64,000 bases of DNA, taken from an uncultured Bacilli bacterium. GTDB taxonomy: Bacteria > Bacillota_I > Bacilli_A > RF39 > UBA660. This document shows positions 55,101 to 62,871 of this stretch, piece after piece; positions within the stretch are counted from its first letter, which is position 1, and every line of letters begins with the position of its first letter. Below the pieces are notes generated by a model. It saw nothing but the letters and a program-made list of their open reading frames with translations, was not told the origin of the DNA and did no database searches. A program made the translations under genes and the position numbers. The stretch covers positions 372,001 to 436,000 of the forward strand of contig CALVKA010000001.1 of the NCBI GenBank assembly GCA_944332475.1. The letters are read 5' to 3'.

Positions 55101-57013
55101 GTTGCAGTTCCATTTGAGTATAATTCAACCTCAACAGGAGTTCTCAAACCATCTTGGTTATCGCCATCTTGCCAATCTTTATAAACTGTTTTTTCTGTAG
55201 TTTCTTGTGGGTCAATTAATACCATTTTTCCATTATTTCCAAGTTTTGTTGTTACAACACCAGTTTCATGATTGAAATTAGTACTGTAATAAGTATTACT
55301 TGTTCCCGTTAAGTTTTCACTTTTTTCTAGTGATTTATTATCATATTTTGGAGTTGAACTTGCTACTGTTCCATCCTCATTATAAACAATATTCTCATAA
55401 TAATATGGATTATCTCTTACAGGGGAGAACGTAACACGTGCTTCATCCGTTAAATCATTTGTATAGAATACATCACCCGTTCTAGCAGCTTTTACTGCTT
55501 CATCACTTAATCCCACTCTAGTGATTAAACGAATTGGATTAACACTAGTCTCTGGATTATTCTTATCCCTATTTAAGAATGGGAATAATGTTTTAGGTAT
55601 TTGGAATTGAATAGTTTGTTTTCCATTATAGTTATGTACTCTTACACGTAAATCACTTAAATTAGCAGCCTCATTACTACTGTTTGTTACTGCATAATTA
55701 TAAACATATTCTGTATAATTTGCAGTTTTGTTTGTAGATGTTGGAACATATTCATGTCCATCAAACAATACTTTAGGTTCATCTTTTACTTCTACCCCTT
55801 CTCCAAGAGTATCAGTAAATAACATTGTTCTACTATCGACATTTCCTGAACCTTCTAATGGAGATGAGGTACCTGAAATAATATCAGAAGTAATTTCTTC
55901 TAAAATAGAATTTAATCTATCTCCCGAGATGTTATCAGCATAACCTCTATCTACATAATTATAATCATATGGAGAAAACATTAAATTGTCTTTTAAATCG
56001 CCTTCTTTTCCGTTATTACCTAATTGATTAATATTTTCTCTAGTTGGATTTAACACAACTTTTCCAAAAATATCAGTTACATCCATACCGATAGTATAAT
56101 ACTTACTTTCAGTATTATAATGTGCTTCAATTTTTTCTTTACTATCCATACCAGTTAAAATTGTATAATAACCAGTATCTCCAGTATAAGAATCTGTATA
56201 CCCATTTCCTAAATTATACTCTGAATTACCTACATTATCATATTTAGAAGTTCCATAAGTTGGTATTCCGTCTGATAAAAGAATCACAACAGGAACTCTA
56301 TCTTCTGTATCACTTGTTGCTTCAAGCATATCTTTAGCTGTATCCATACCTTTTTGTGTATAGGTACCACCTGACACATCCACACTACCATTTTCTCGCT
56401 GATTATTACTATCTCTGATAACACTTGTTGCGGAAATGTATGGTGTTGGCCATAAAAATCCATCTAAGCCATACTCTAGATATCTTGTACTATTATCAGT
56501 CGTATGATAAGAATCTAATGGTAATAACGTAGAGCTATTATCACTAAAAGTTACAATCCCTATTCTATTCTCTGAGTTAGCTTTCATGATTGTACCAATC
56601 GCTTGATTAACTGCACTAGTCATACTGATATAACGACCGTTATCTTCCATACTTCCAGAAACGTCTAAAATGAAAACTACATCTACTTTTTTAGCATTGC
56701 TAACAACAGATTTTGTTTCAAAAGACTGTCCAACTGCAGATAAAGTTATGTCAAATAAGTCTTCATCAATATGAGTTACCGTTTTATCAGTCCATATTTT
56801 ACCATCATCCTGAGGATCACCAGTATAATCATTTTCGATGTGTTGCGTATCAGGGTCTGCTACACTACTAATATCATAATGAACATCTGATGACAAAGCA
56901 CTAATAAAAAGAGGTAAATTAAACTGAGTAAAAAACGTAACCGTAGCTAATACCAGATAACTTGCTTTTTTGGTAAAACCTTTAAGCCTTCTTTTTAGCT
57001 TACCTACTTTCAT
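52157..57013 (-). CDS. Sortase-anchored adhesin: VWA domain and nine Cna_B repeats
   Basis: The protein has 1618 residues. After a signal peptide (about 15-40) comes a von Willebrand A domain (about 108-385) with MIDAS motif DVSGSM (Asp117). Then nine Cna_B repeats of 75-95 residues, each starting with a pattern like KVWDDNNNQDGIRP and containing YTVEE, then an extra DUF11-like domain and the tail NPETSDD followed by a hydrophobic helix and RKRLRNA. NPETS fits the class B sortase recognition motif NPxT. It should attach to host proteins, possibly collagen or fibrinogen. The neighbouring divergent gene encodes a class B sortase, a probable partner. Confidence 0.93.
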   Translation of the reverse strand: MKVGKLKRRLKGFTKKASYLVLATVTFFTQFNLPLFISALSSDVHYDISSVADPDTQHIENDYTGDPQDDGKIWTDKTVTHIDEDLFDITLSAVGQSFETKSVVSNAKKVDVVFILDVSGSMEDNGRYISMTSAVNQAIGTIMKANSENRIGIVTFSDNSSTLLPLDSYHTTDNSTRYLEYGLDGFLWPTPYISATSVIRDSNNQRENGSVDVSGGTYTQKGMDTAKDMLEATSDTEDRVPVVILLSDGIPTYGTSKYDNVGNSEYNLGNGYTDSYTGDTGYYTILTGMDSKEKIEAHYNTESKYYTIGMDVTDIFGKVVLNPTRENINQLGNNGKEGDLKDNLMFSPYDYNYVDRGYADNISGDRLNSILEEITSDIISGTSSPLEGSGNVDSRTMLFTDTLGEGVEVKDEPKVLFDGHEYVPTSTNKTANYTEYVYNYAVTNSSNEAANLSDLRVRVHNYNGKQTIQFQIPKTLFPFLNRDKNNPETSVNPIRLITRVGLSDEAVKAARTGDVFYTNDLTDEARVTFSPVRDNPYYYENIVYNEDGTVASSTPKYDNKSLEKSENLTGTSNTYYSTNFNHETGVVTTKLGNNGKMVLIDPQETTEKTVYKDWQDGDNQDGLRTPVEVELYSNGTATGKKATLTEENGWQYTFENLQKYTNNQEISYTVRELTQIDGYETTYSEDQLTIINTHEVETINKTVEKIWHDNNDQDGIRPTSVSVQLYANGTPEGTPVTLSESNNWRYTFENLDKNANGKPIDYTVEEVSNIEGYTSEVTTTSSGNFRIINTHTTEKIAKTAVKEWDDNNNQDGIRPTSIEVELYANGKATGKKATLNAENNWRHTFSDLERNENGEAIDYSIVETTDVPGYTSSYGEDGTDLMTIVNTHTPETTEINVEKKWDDKNNQDGVRPDQITITLYANGESESTRVITAEDNWKTSFTNLPKYDSGKEIEYTVTENPIEGYTLSSNVTSDNTITLTNSYTPELTSKTVVKEWNDSNNQDGIRPEYIEVQLYANGTKTGSPVQLSESNQWTYTFENLDKNQAGEEIKYTVEEVNVPNGYTVKYEDDSFKIINTHYADTMDIPVQKVWLDENNLEGFRPNSITVELHEKGSQEVVDTITLDARNNWKGTFHDVAVNKNGQKVEYEVKEVDVPDTYNVSYSKDGDTFIITNERNIERIEKTVTKVWDDNGNQDGIRPNNIRVQLYQNGVAYGSEITLSDSNAWTYHFTHLPKYKDGELARYTVEEVSEVAGYHTTYSDDTFTITNTHTPETTTIQVEKIWDDYNNQDGIRPNEVVILLLANGEVVDEIPLTKDNWSGSFENVPVYQNGEKITYTVREKDVPTGYSVIYGEDQDGTFTVTNVHTPEQTSVTAEKVWNDMNNKDNLRSDYIAVNLLANGEVIRTIYLSNDNNWREQINGLDKYFNGELIKYTLSEISKIAGYETTYSSDTFTIVNNHEIISVTKTVDKKQVRPGEILTYTITVSNDGDVDAENIVVVDKLNENLEFISSAGGVYDPSTHTVTYDINSLIAGDKKTFILTVKVSENVTEDISIGNIALVLGNDGEEVPSNEVITKVEVPPTDEVFENPETSDDISIILLTGILNTMMFGYLIIRKRLRNA

Positions 57014-57178
57014 AAACTCTTCCTTTCCTTAAGAATACTTAATATCCTAGTGGATATGCTATAAAAAGTCAATAAAATTTTAAGTTTCTGTTATTTTTTC
57101 ATCTAACTTTAATCAAATTGGAGGTTTTCTCTTGTCAAAATTGATTTTTTCAATATAATAAATGTGGGAGTTTATATT

Positions 57179-57934
57179 ATGAAAAGGAAAAAGATGAAAC
57201 ATAAATTTTTTTATATTATTATCATTTTAATCATAGGACTCAATATTTATACACTATTTTTTTTAAGATCCCGTTATAATAATGAAAAACATAATAAAGA
57301 ACTAATGCATGACATAGAACAATATATTAAGCCTAATGATATTTATGATGATAAGTATCAATTTATGAATATTGAATTTTCAAAGTTAAAACAGAAAAAT
57401 GAAGATACCGTTTCTTATCTTGTTGTTGATGGTAGTGAAATCTCTTATCCAGTTGTTCAAACAAAAGATAATAAATACTATTTAAACCATTCTTTTGACA
57501 AAAAAGAAAATAATGCTGGATGGGTATTTATGGATTATCGAAATAATGCTAACTCTCTTGATAAAAATACAATTATTTATGGACATAATCGATTAACTGG
57601 AACTATGTTTGGTACTTTAAAAGAATTATTAGAAGACAGTTATTATCAGAAAGATACTCACTACATCTATTTATATACAGAAAACAACAACTATGTTTTT
57701 GAAGTATTTAGTGTTTATACCATTCAAAAAGAAACTTACTATTTAAAAACAGGTTTTACAAGCGACAAAGAATACGAAAAATTCCTTACTATTTTACAAA
57801 ATCGAAGTACATATTCTTTCCCTACTACTGTTACGAATCAAGATAAAATAATCACTTTATCCACTTGTTCAGGAAACAATGATAGGACAGTTGTTCATGC
57901 AAAACTTATTTATGAAGAAAAAAGAACTGAGTAA
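57179..57934 (+). CDS. srtB: Class B sortase
   Basis: The start is ATG 57179 (MKRKKMKHKFFYIII); GGGAG lies eight bases before it, and the frame can be extended only to a GTG at 57164. It has 251 residues: one N-terminal anchor helix (about 9-29) and a sortase domain with His136 (YGHNRL), Cys230 (LSTCSG) and Arg236 (NDRTVV). The alpha-helical N-terminus and TLSTC motif are typical of class B. It is expected to cleave an NPxT motif and attach the protein to peptidoglycan. It lies divergent from the adhesin, whose tail has NPETS. Confidence 0.93.
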   Translation: MKRKKMKHKFFYIIIILIIGLNIYTLFFLRSRYNNEKHNKELMHDIEQYIKPNDIYDDKYQFMNIEFSKLKQKNEDTVSYLVVDGSEISYPVVQTKDNKYYLNHSFDKKENNAGWVFMDYRNNANSLDKNTIIYGHNRLTGTMFGTLKELLEDSYYQKDTHYIYLYTENNNYVFEVFSVYTIQKETYYLKTGFTSDKEYEKFLTILQNRSTYSFPTTVTNQDKIITLSTCSGNNDRTVVHAKLIYEEKRTE

Positions 57935-57947
57935 ACAGTTCTTTTTC
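57921..57947 (+). terminator. Terminator of the sortase gene
   Basis: AAGAACTG-AGTAAA-CAGTTCTT followed by TTTT, overlapping the stop codon. Confidence 0.85.
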
Positions 57948-57962
57948 TTAAATTGAAGTTTC

Positions 57963-57987
57963 AACCGCACCACTTGGTGCAGCTTTT
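57963..57987 (+). terminator. Second hairpin, shared core with the site at 24064
   Basis: GCACCA-CT-TGGTGC is followed by AGCTTTTTT. The 17-base core AACCGCACCACTTGGTG (57963-57979) is identical to that at 24064-24080 on the other strand, which suggests a dispersed terminator element. Confidence 0.55.
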
Positions 57988-58003
57988 TTGATACAACAAA
58001 GAG

Positions 58004-58029
58004 AAGTGAACTGTATGTTCACTTTTTCT
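58004..58029 (+). terminator. Third hairpin before the VirD4-like gene
   Basis: AAGTGAAC-TGTAT-GTTCACTT followed by TTTCTT. It is the third hairpin in a row, perhaps insulating the sortase and VirD4 genes. Confidence 0.65.
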
Positions 58030-58073
58030 TGCGTTAATTTATCTACTTTCCTAATTTTGTTTTTGTTATCCCT

Positions 58074-59384
58074 CTATATTCTTGATGGTATTTCTTTTGT
58101 TTCCTCTTGTTTTCTTTCTAATTTATAGAATGGTATTAATTTTGTCCTTGCTGGATACATTCTTGGAAGAATAATAATAGCTTCGAATTGGTTCATCATT
58201 TTCAATTCTTCTATGGTAATTAAAGGAATATCTTTTGATACTTCTCCACACGTCTTAGATATTTCTTCTAGAGTATAAATATCATTAGAATATAAGTAAA
58301 GAATATTGGAAAAACATAGTTTTAATATTTCTGTATCTTCTTTACCATAAACATTTACTAATTGCATAAAATTTTGGACTGCTGCGGTTATTTGAATATT
58401 TATACTTCTTGCTTGACCAATTACTGTTGCAAAGTTCTTTAATTTTGCCATTAAACCAAATTCATCTAACACCATATTAAATTGCTTTTTCTCTACGTCA
58501 TACAATTCTTTACTTTTTATAAGTTGGCCAATATACATAGGTATTAATTTTGTTGCTAGTTCATTAGACCCGGTTATCATAAATATTGCTGAATTTTCAT
58601 GTACTATCTCTTTAAAAGTTCTATCACTTTTTGATAATAAACTCGATAGGTTTTCTTTTGAAATATATGGAAATATCTTTTGTTGAAATACACTTAAGAT
58701 GCTCCCTCTTGTTTCTGGTGGAGCAAGTAGTGTTGTTGATAGTGCTAGATAAATTGGTGAATATGGATCTAATTTATTTAAAAGTTCATCTGATTGTCCC
58801 TTTCTATTTAAACTAGTGGATAAATCTACTATATCTTTTATATTTATCTCTTCTTTTTTATGTTCAAATAAATATAATACCAAGCCTGTAAAATAACTTA
58901 TTGTTGTATTAGACCAAAATGGATCTATATTGGCTGATGGCTTGTCAGAAAATAAATAATATCCTACTTCTTCTATCATTTCTTGGGCTTTGTCTTTTTG
59001 GCCATCTTTATATACTTGATATGGTAAAGATAATGGATTCCAATTATTGCCAAGAGTGGAATCATCAAAATCAATAATTGTTGTTTGATATCCTTGTTGT
59101 TCTAATTTGGTTCCTAAGAGTTTGTATAATTCTCCCTTCGGATCAATTGTTAAGAAAGATTCTTTTGCTCGAATCGATAAATCAAGCATTGGAAGAATTG
59201 TAGATTGTGTTTTCCCGGATCCTGTTGAGCCGATTAATAATGTATGGTTTCTATTTTTATCTATGTATACGGTATTTTCTTCATACATTAACGGTATACC
59301 AACTTGATTTGGCCTCTCTCCTTTCTTTATTGGTATTAAGTTTTCTTTTAGTTCTTCTTTGGTTGTCCATCTTGCATACTGCAT
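58074..59384 (-). CDS. VirD4/TraG-like conjugative coupling ATPase, orphan
   Basis: The protein has 436 residues. Walker A is GSTGSGKT (52-59) and Walker B VLDEFG (305-310), with a typical coupling-protein motif DPKGELYKLLG. The usual N-terminal membrane helices of VirD4 are missing, so it starts directly before the P-loop and is about 150 residues shorter than full-length coupling proteins. No other conjugation gene is nearby. It may be a relic of an integrated conjugative element, or a soluble ATPase with a new role. Confidence 0.85.
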   Translation of the reverse strand: MQYARWTTKEELKENLIPIKKGERPNQVGIPLMYEENTVYIDKNRNHTLLIGSTGSGKTQSTILPMLDLSIRAKESFLTIDPKGELYKLLGTKLEQQGYQTTIIDFDDSTLGNNWNPLSLPYQVYKDGQKDKAQEMIEEVGYYLFSDKPSANIDPFWSNTTISYFTGLVLYLFEHKKEEINIKDIVDLSTSLNRKGQSDELLNKLDPYSPIYLALSTTLLAPPETRGSILSVFQQKIFPYISKENLSSLLSKSDRTFKEIVHENSAIFMITGSNELATKLIPMYIGQLIKSKELYDVEKKQFNMVLDEFGLMAKLKNFATVIGQARSINIQITAAVQNFMQLVNVYGKEDTEILKLCFSNILYLYSNDIYTLEEISKTCGEVSKDIPLITIEELKMMNQFEAIIILPRMYPARTKLIPFYKLERKQEETKEIPSRI

Positions 59385-59481
59385 ATATTTTCTCTCCTTT
59401 CACCAATAGTAAAACATAATTTTATCTTTTTCGTTTAAACAATAACGACTTTATGTTATAATTAGAGCCAAGGAGTTTTTT

Positions 59482-59946
59482 ATGTTTTCTAATGATTTGG
59501 TATGTGAAATAATACAGTTTTTAAATTTAAACATTAATCGTAAGGTCACTATGCAGGAATTGTCTAATACTTTTTTCTTTCATAAGGATTATCTTATGCG
59601 ATTATTTAAAAGGGAACTTCATTGCACCATTATTATGTATATGAATAAAGTTCGTATTTACGAATCTTTAAAGGATTTGCAATTTAGTGACGAATCTCTA
59701 TTAAGAATTGGCCTTCATCACGGTTTTTATTCTTTAGAATATTATTCGGAAACGTTTCACAGTATTATGGGAGTTAGCCCTACTATTTATCGAGTCTTTT
59801 CTAGACGTTTACGGCATGTTAGTGATAAAGATATGTTAATTATTCAACAAAATTTGGCAAAACTATCTAGTTTTTTTGAATTTGTTACTTTTTATCTTGG
59901 AAATCGTAAGAAAATATTATCTAAAAATTTATCTATTTTTAAATAA
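59482..59946 (+). CDS. AraC-type DNA-binding protein
   Basis: The protein has 154 residues. Two helix-turn-helix motifs lie in residues 10-105 (VTMQELSNTFFFHKDYLMRL and IGLHHGFYSLEYYSETFHSI), followed by the family's GVSPTIYR. No ligand-binding domain is attached, so it resembles a short AraC-type regulator, perhaps an adhesin or sortase regulator (inference). A possible promoter with TTATGTTATAATT lies just upstream. Confidence 0.85.
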   Translation: MFSNDLVCEIIQFLNLNINRKVTMQELSNTFFFHKDYLMRLFKRELHCTIIMYMNKVRIYESLKDLQFSDESLLRIGLHHGFYSLEYYSETFHSIMGVSPTIYRVFSRRLRHVSDKDMLIIQQNLAKLSSFFEFVTFYLGNRKKILSKNLSIFK

Positions 59947-60051
59947 AAGCTTTTTCTTCTCTTTGTTTTAGAAAATGGTGCCATATAAACCAGCTCTACT
60001 ATTGCAAAATCATATTTTATATTCAAAAAAAGAAGTATAAATTTATACTTC

Positions 60052-61710
60052 TTAACGTCTTCTATAATTCTCATATAAATTAATTCTCTCATTAATTCTA
60101 TTTTTTCCTAGAATTTTCATAATGGAGAATAGGTCTGGGGATTTTGTTCTTCCTGTAATCATAACACGTAATGCTTCACAGATATCACCGACATGTCCCT
60201 TATATTGATCAGGATTTTTCTTATAGTCTTTTGGACTAGCAGCATAACCATGTGCACTTGCGAATTCTCTTGTATGATTAAACCATTCTTCATTAGTAAC
60301 TTCTAAGTCTACTGATTCTACATATTCTTTCATTAACTCTACATCATATGTTTTATCGCCTTCATATTTAGAGTAATTTTCTTGTTTAAATACAGAGTCG
60401 ATTGCATAGGAGAATTCTTCTTTTACATCAGAATATTTAGCAATATCTTTTCTAGGCCTTGGACCATCTTTTTCTATATCAAAAAATTTGATCATATCTT
60501 CTCTATTATTTTCTAATAGTTTAGCATATTCCTCATCATGCTTTAAAGACCATTGATATGTTTCGTTGTATACTTCTTCTCCACGTTTACGTGAAAAATA
60601 AGTTTTACATAAATTCATTAACTTAGCTTCATCAAAAGATGTTCCGCCGATTGCTTGTTTATCAAATGAAAATTCAAATTCAGAAATATCCTTATCTGTA
60701 TTATCTAAATACCATTCTTCAAAATTAGTATTTGTTATTGTTGCTAGATAAAGATGTAATGCTTCGATTGGAATTCCATTTTCTTCATAGTACTTAGCAC
60801 CGAACCAAGGATCTTTTCTTTTACTAATTTTTCTGATATTACCAGTTTCTTGGTCTTTGATAGTAATTGGTGCGATATGAGCATATTTTACTGGCTCGAA
60901 TCCTAAAATTTCAAATAATTGAATATGTAATGGTATACTAGATACCCATTCATCGCCACGAATAACATGTGTTGTATGCATTAGATGATCATCAATTGCA
61001 TGAGCAAAATGATAAGTAGGAGTACCATCTTTCTTTAATAAAACTGTATCCATATCATGTTCTGGGAATTTCATTTTTCCTTTGATACAATCTATTACTT
61101 CTATTTGATTATTGGCATTTCCTGGAGATTTTAATCTGATAACATATTCTTCATTATTTGCTAATTTTTCTTTTACTTCTTCTAGAGATAAATCTCTATC
61201 TACTGCATACATTCCATAGATACCAATTTTAGTTTTATTAATAGCTTGTTCTTCCTTAATATTATTTTGTTCTTCTTCTGTCATGAAGCATGGATAAGCA
61301 AGACCTTTTACAATTAAATCTTTTATATAAGTTTGATAGATTTCTGTTCTTTCACTTTGAATATAAGGTCCATAATTACCACCAAAAGAATATCCCTCAG
61401 TAGGTAAAATATCAAAATCGTGTAAAATACTAGTGATATTTTCAATTCCGCCATCAATTTTTCTTTTTTGATCTGTATCTTCAATTCTTAAAAAGAAACT
61501 TCCTTTTGTTTGTTTCGCATATACCATATCTGCAAAAGCACTAAGTAAATTACCTAAATGCACACTACCTGTTGGACTTGGCCCATATCTTGTCACCATT
61601 GCTCCCTCTGGTAGATCTCTTTCTGGATACATTTCTTCGTAATATTCTCTTGTCTTTGTTATATTTGGAAAAAGTAATTCTGCCAATTCATTACGTTCTT
61701 CTTGTGTCAT
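60052..61710 (-). CDS. gltX: Glutamate-tRNA ligase
   Basis: The protein has 552 residues. The HIGH motif is in PSPTGSVHLGNLL (about 45-57) and the KMSKS motif is KISKRKDP. It charges tRNA-Glu and perhaps tRNA-Gln (no GlnRS is visible here). Non-discriminating GluRS plus GatCAB is common in this phylum. GAGGTGAG precedes the ATG. It lies behind the tRNA-Gln gene on the same strand. Confidence 0.95.
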   Translation of the reverse strand: MTQEERNELAELLFPNITKTREYYEEMYPERDLPEGAMVTRYGPSPTGSVHLGNLLSAFADMVYAKQTKGSFFLRIEDTDQKRKIDGGIENITSILHDFDILPTEGYSFGGNYGPYIQSERTEIYQTYIKDLIVKGLAYPCFMTEEEQNNIKEEQAINKTKIGIYGMYAVDRDLSLEEVKEKLANNEEYVIRLKSPGNANNQIEVIDCIKGKMKFPEHDMDTVLLKKDGTPTYHFAHAIDDHLMHTTHVIRGDEWVSSIPLHIQLFEILGFEPVKYAHIAPITIKDQETGNIRKISKRKDPWFGAKYYEENGIPIEALHLYLATITNTNFEEWYLDNTDKDISEFEFSFDKQAIGGTSFDEAKLMNLCKTYFSRKRGEEVYNETYQWSLKHDEEYAKLLENNREDMIKFFDIEKDGPRPRKDIAKYSDVKEEFSYAIDSVFKQENYSKYEGDKTYDVELMKEYVESVDLEVTNEEWFNHTREFASAHGYAASPKDYKKNPDQYKGHVGDICEALRVMITGRTKSPDLFSIMKILGKNRINERINLYENYRRR

Positions 61711-61811
61711 TTTCTCACCTCATTTGTTTTCTATTTAATGATAAACTAAAAAAGGCAAAAAAGCAAGGAAAAGCCTATACTGATTATTGTTCTTTTACTT
61801 TTAAAAAACAA

Positions 61812-61833
61812 AACTCTTGCTGCTGCAAGAGTT
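61812..61833 (-). terminator. Terminator of tRNA-Gln
   Basis: AACTCTTGC-AGCA-GCAAGAGTT followed by TTGTTTTTT on the minus strand. It separates the tRNA from gltX. Confidence 0.8.
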
Positions 61834-61842
61834 GTTTTTATT

Positions 61843-61917
61843 TGGTTGCCCTGGTTAGATTCGAACTAACGCATCGTGCGGTCAGAGCGCACTGCCTTAC
61901 CACTTGGCTACAGGGCA
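61843..61917 (-). tRNA. tRNA-Gln(CUG)
   Basis: A full cloverleaf with acceptor TGCCCTG/CAGGGCA, anticodon loop CTCTGAC (anticodon CTG) and encoded CCA. It reads CAG. It sits upstream of gltX in the same direction. Confidence 0.95.
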
Positions 61918-61958
61918 ATATTTATTTGACAATATATATTTTACAACACAATTAAAAA

Positions 61959-61980
61959 AAAAGGAAGAGTTATCTTCCCT
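61959..61980 (-). terminator. Terminator of Fic operon
   Basis: GGAAGA-TAAC-TCTTCC on the minus strand, followed by eight or more Ts, overlapping the Fic stop codon. Confidence 0.85.
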
Positions 61981-62653
61981 TTTTCGTAGAATTTGTTTTT
62001 GTGTCTTGTTTTTCTAGTAGGCAACCATCAAAAAACTCTTTTAGTTCATTACTATCTCCTGTTATTGCACTAACGATAGAGGCATGCATAAATTGTTGGC
62101 TTGTTCGTTCTGTTACATTGGAAAAATCTAAGTCATAGTTAAAGCCTAAATATTCGTTCATACATTCTACGCATTCTCTCAAGTATTCTCTAGCAATTCT
62201 TCCGTTTCCTTCTCTGAATGGGTGTATAATATTTAACTCTCCATATAAATCCGCCAACCAAGTTGTAATATCCTCTTTTGTAGTAATGCTTGGAAATTTT
62301 TTCTTAAACATATTTAGAGTATCCGTCAAATAACTATAAATATATTCTGGTCTACAGAATGGTGTATTTCCTTTTGAAATATTTTCATTTCTAGTTTTCC
62401 CTGCAAAACTATAAATTCTACCAAATACTTCTTTATGTAAATCAAAATAATACTGGGCAGTAAAAAGTTTTTGTGGTTTGGGATTTTTTCGCAATTGTAT
62501 TGTAGCTAAAGCAAAGGTTGTAATTCTTCTTTCTGCAATATCTAGTTCTTCTTGAGTCCTAATATCTAATTTGTTTATTAAAACATTTGTTTCTGGATAA
62601 CAATATTTAGATTGTCTATCTAGTGCTTCGTCCAAGCGCCCTTTGATCTCCAT
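61970..62653 (-). CDS. Fic/Doc-family protein (AMP-transferase toxin)
   Basis: The protein has 227 residues. The active-site motif is HPFREGNGR (His144 to Arg152), fully conserved for AMP transfer from ATP. A possible flap with PFCRPEYIYSYL is near residue 98. The antitoxin gene upstream overlaps it by 38 bp. It likely modifies a cell target, possibly gyrase or another enzyme, and is held in check by the small upstream protein. Toxin status is inferred from the gene pair. Confidence 0.92.
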   Translation of the reverse strand: MEIKGRLDEALDRQSKYCYPETNVLINKLDIRTQEELDIAERRITTFALATIQLRKNPKPQKLFTAQYYFDLHKEVFGRIYSFAGKTRNENISKGNTPFCRPEYIYSYLTDTLNMFKKKFPSITTKEDITTWLADLYGELNIIHPFREGNGRIAREYLRECVECMNEYLGFNYDLDFSNVTERTSQQFMHASIVSAITGDSNELKEFFDGCLLEKQDTKTNSTKKGR

Positions 62654-62858
62654 TTTCTATTTCTCCTTCGTCTTTATTGGGTTCTTGCGTTATAACGTCC
62701 TCTAATAATTCATCGATTGCTTCTTCAGTTGGTCTTCCGTGATACTGTTCTATGATTCTTGATATTAAATCTTTTTCGTATAATGTAATTGCGTGGCCTT
62801 CTATCTCGGTATTTCCAGCTGCTTTTTCTACTTCTTGACGTATCAATTCTTCCGACAT
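62616..62858 (-). CDS. VbhA-like antitoxin for Fic
   Basis: The protein has 80 residues, helical. The segment NTEIEGHAIT resembles the inhibitory (S/T)xxxE(G/N) helix of class I Fic antitoxins, except that the first position is Asn where Ser or Thr is expected. Its C-terminus is acidic. GGAAGGTGATAG precedes the ATG. It overlaps the Fic gene and probably blocks its ATP site. Confidence 0.8.
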   Translation of the reverse strand: MSEELIRQEVEKAAGNTEIEGHAITLYEKDLISRIIEQYHGRPTEEAIDELLEDVITQEPNKDEGEIENGDQRALGRSTR

Positions 62859-62871
62859 TCTATCACCTTCC

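Noticed and set aside
61711-61842. T-box or other tRNA-sensing leader upstream of gltX
   Set aside because: No T-box sequence (TGGNACC type) or extended stem is visible; only the tRNA-Gln terminator is present.
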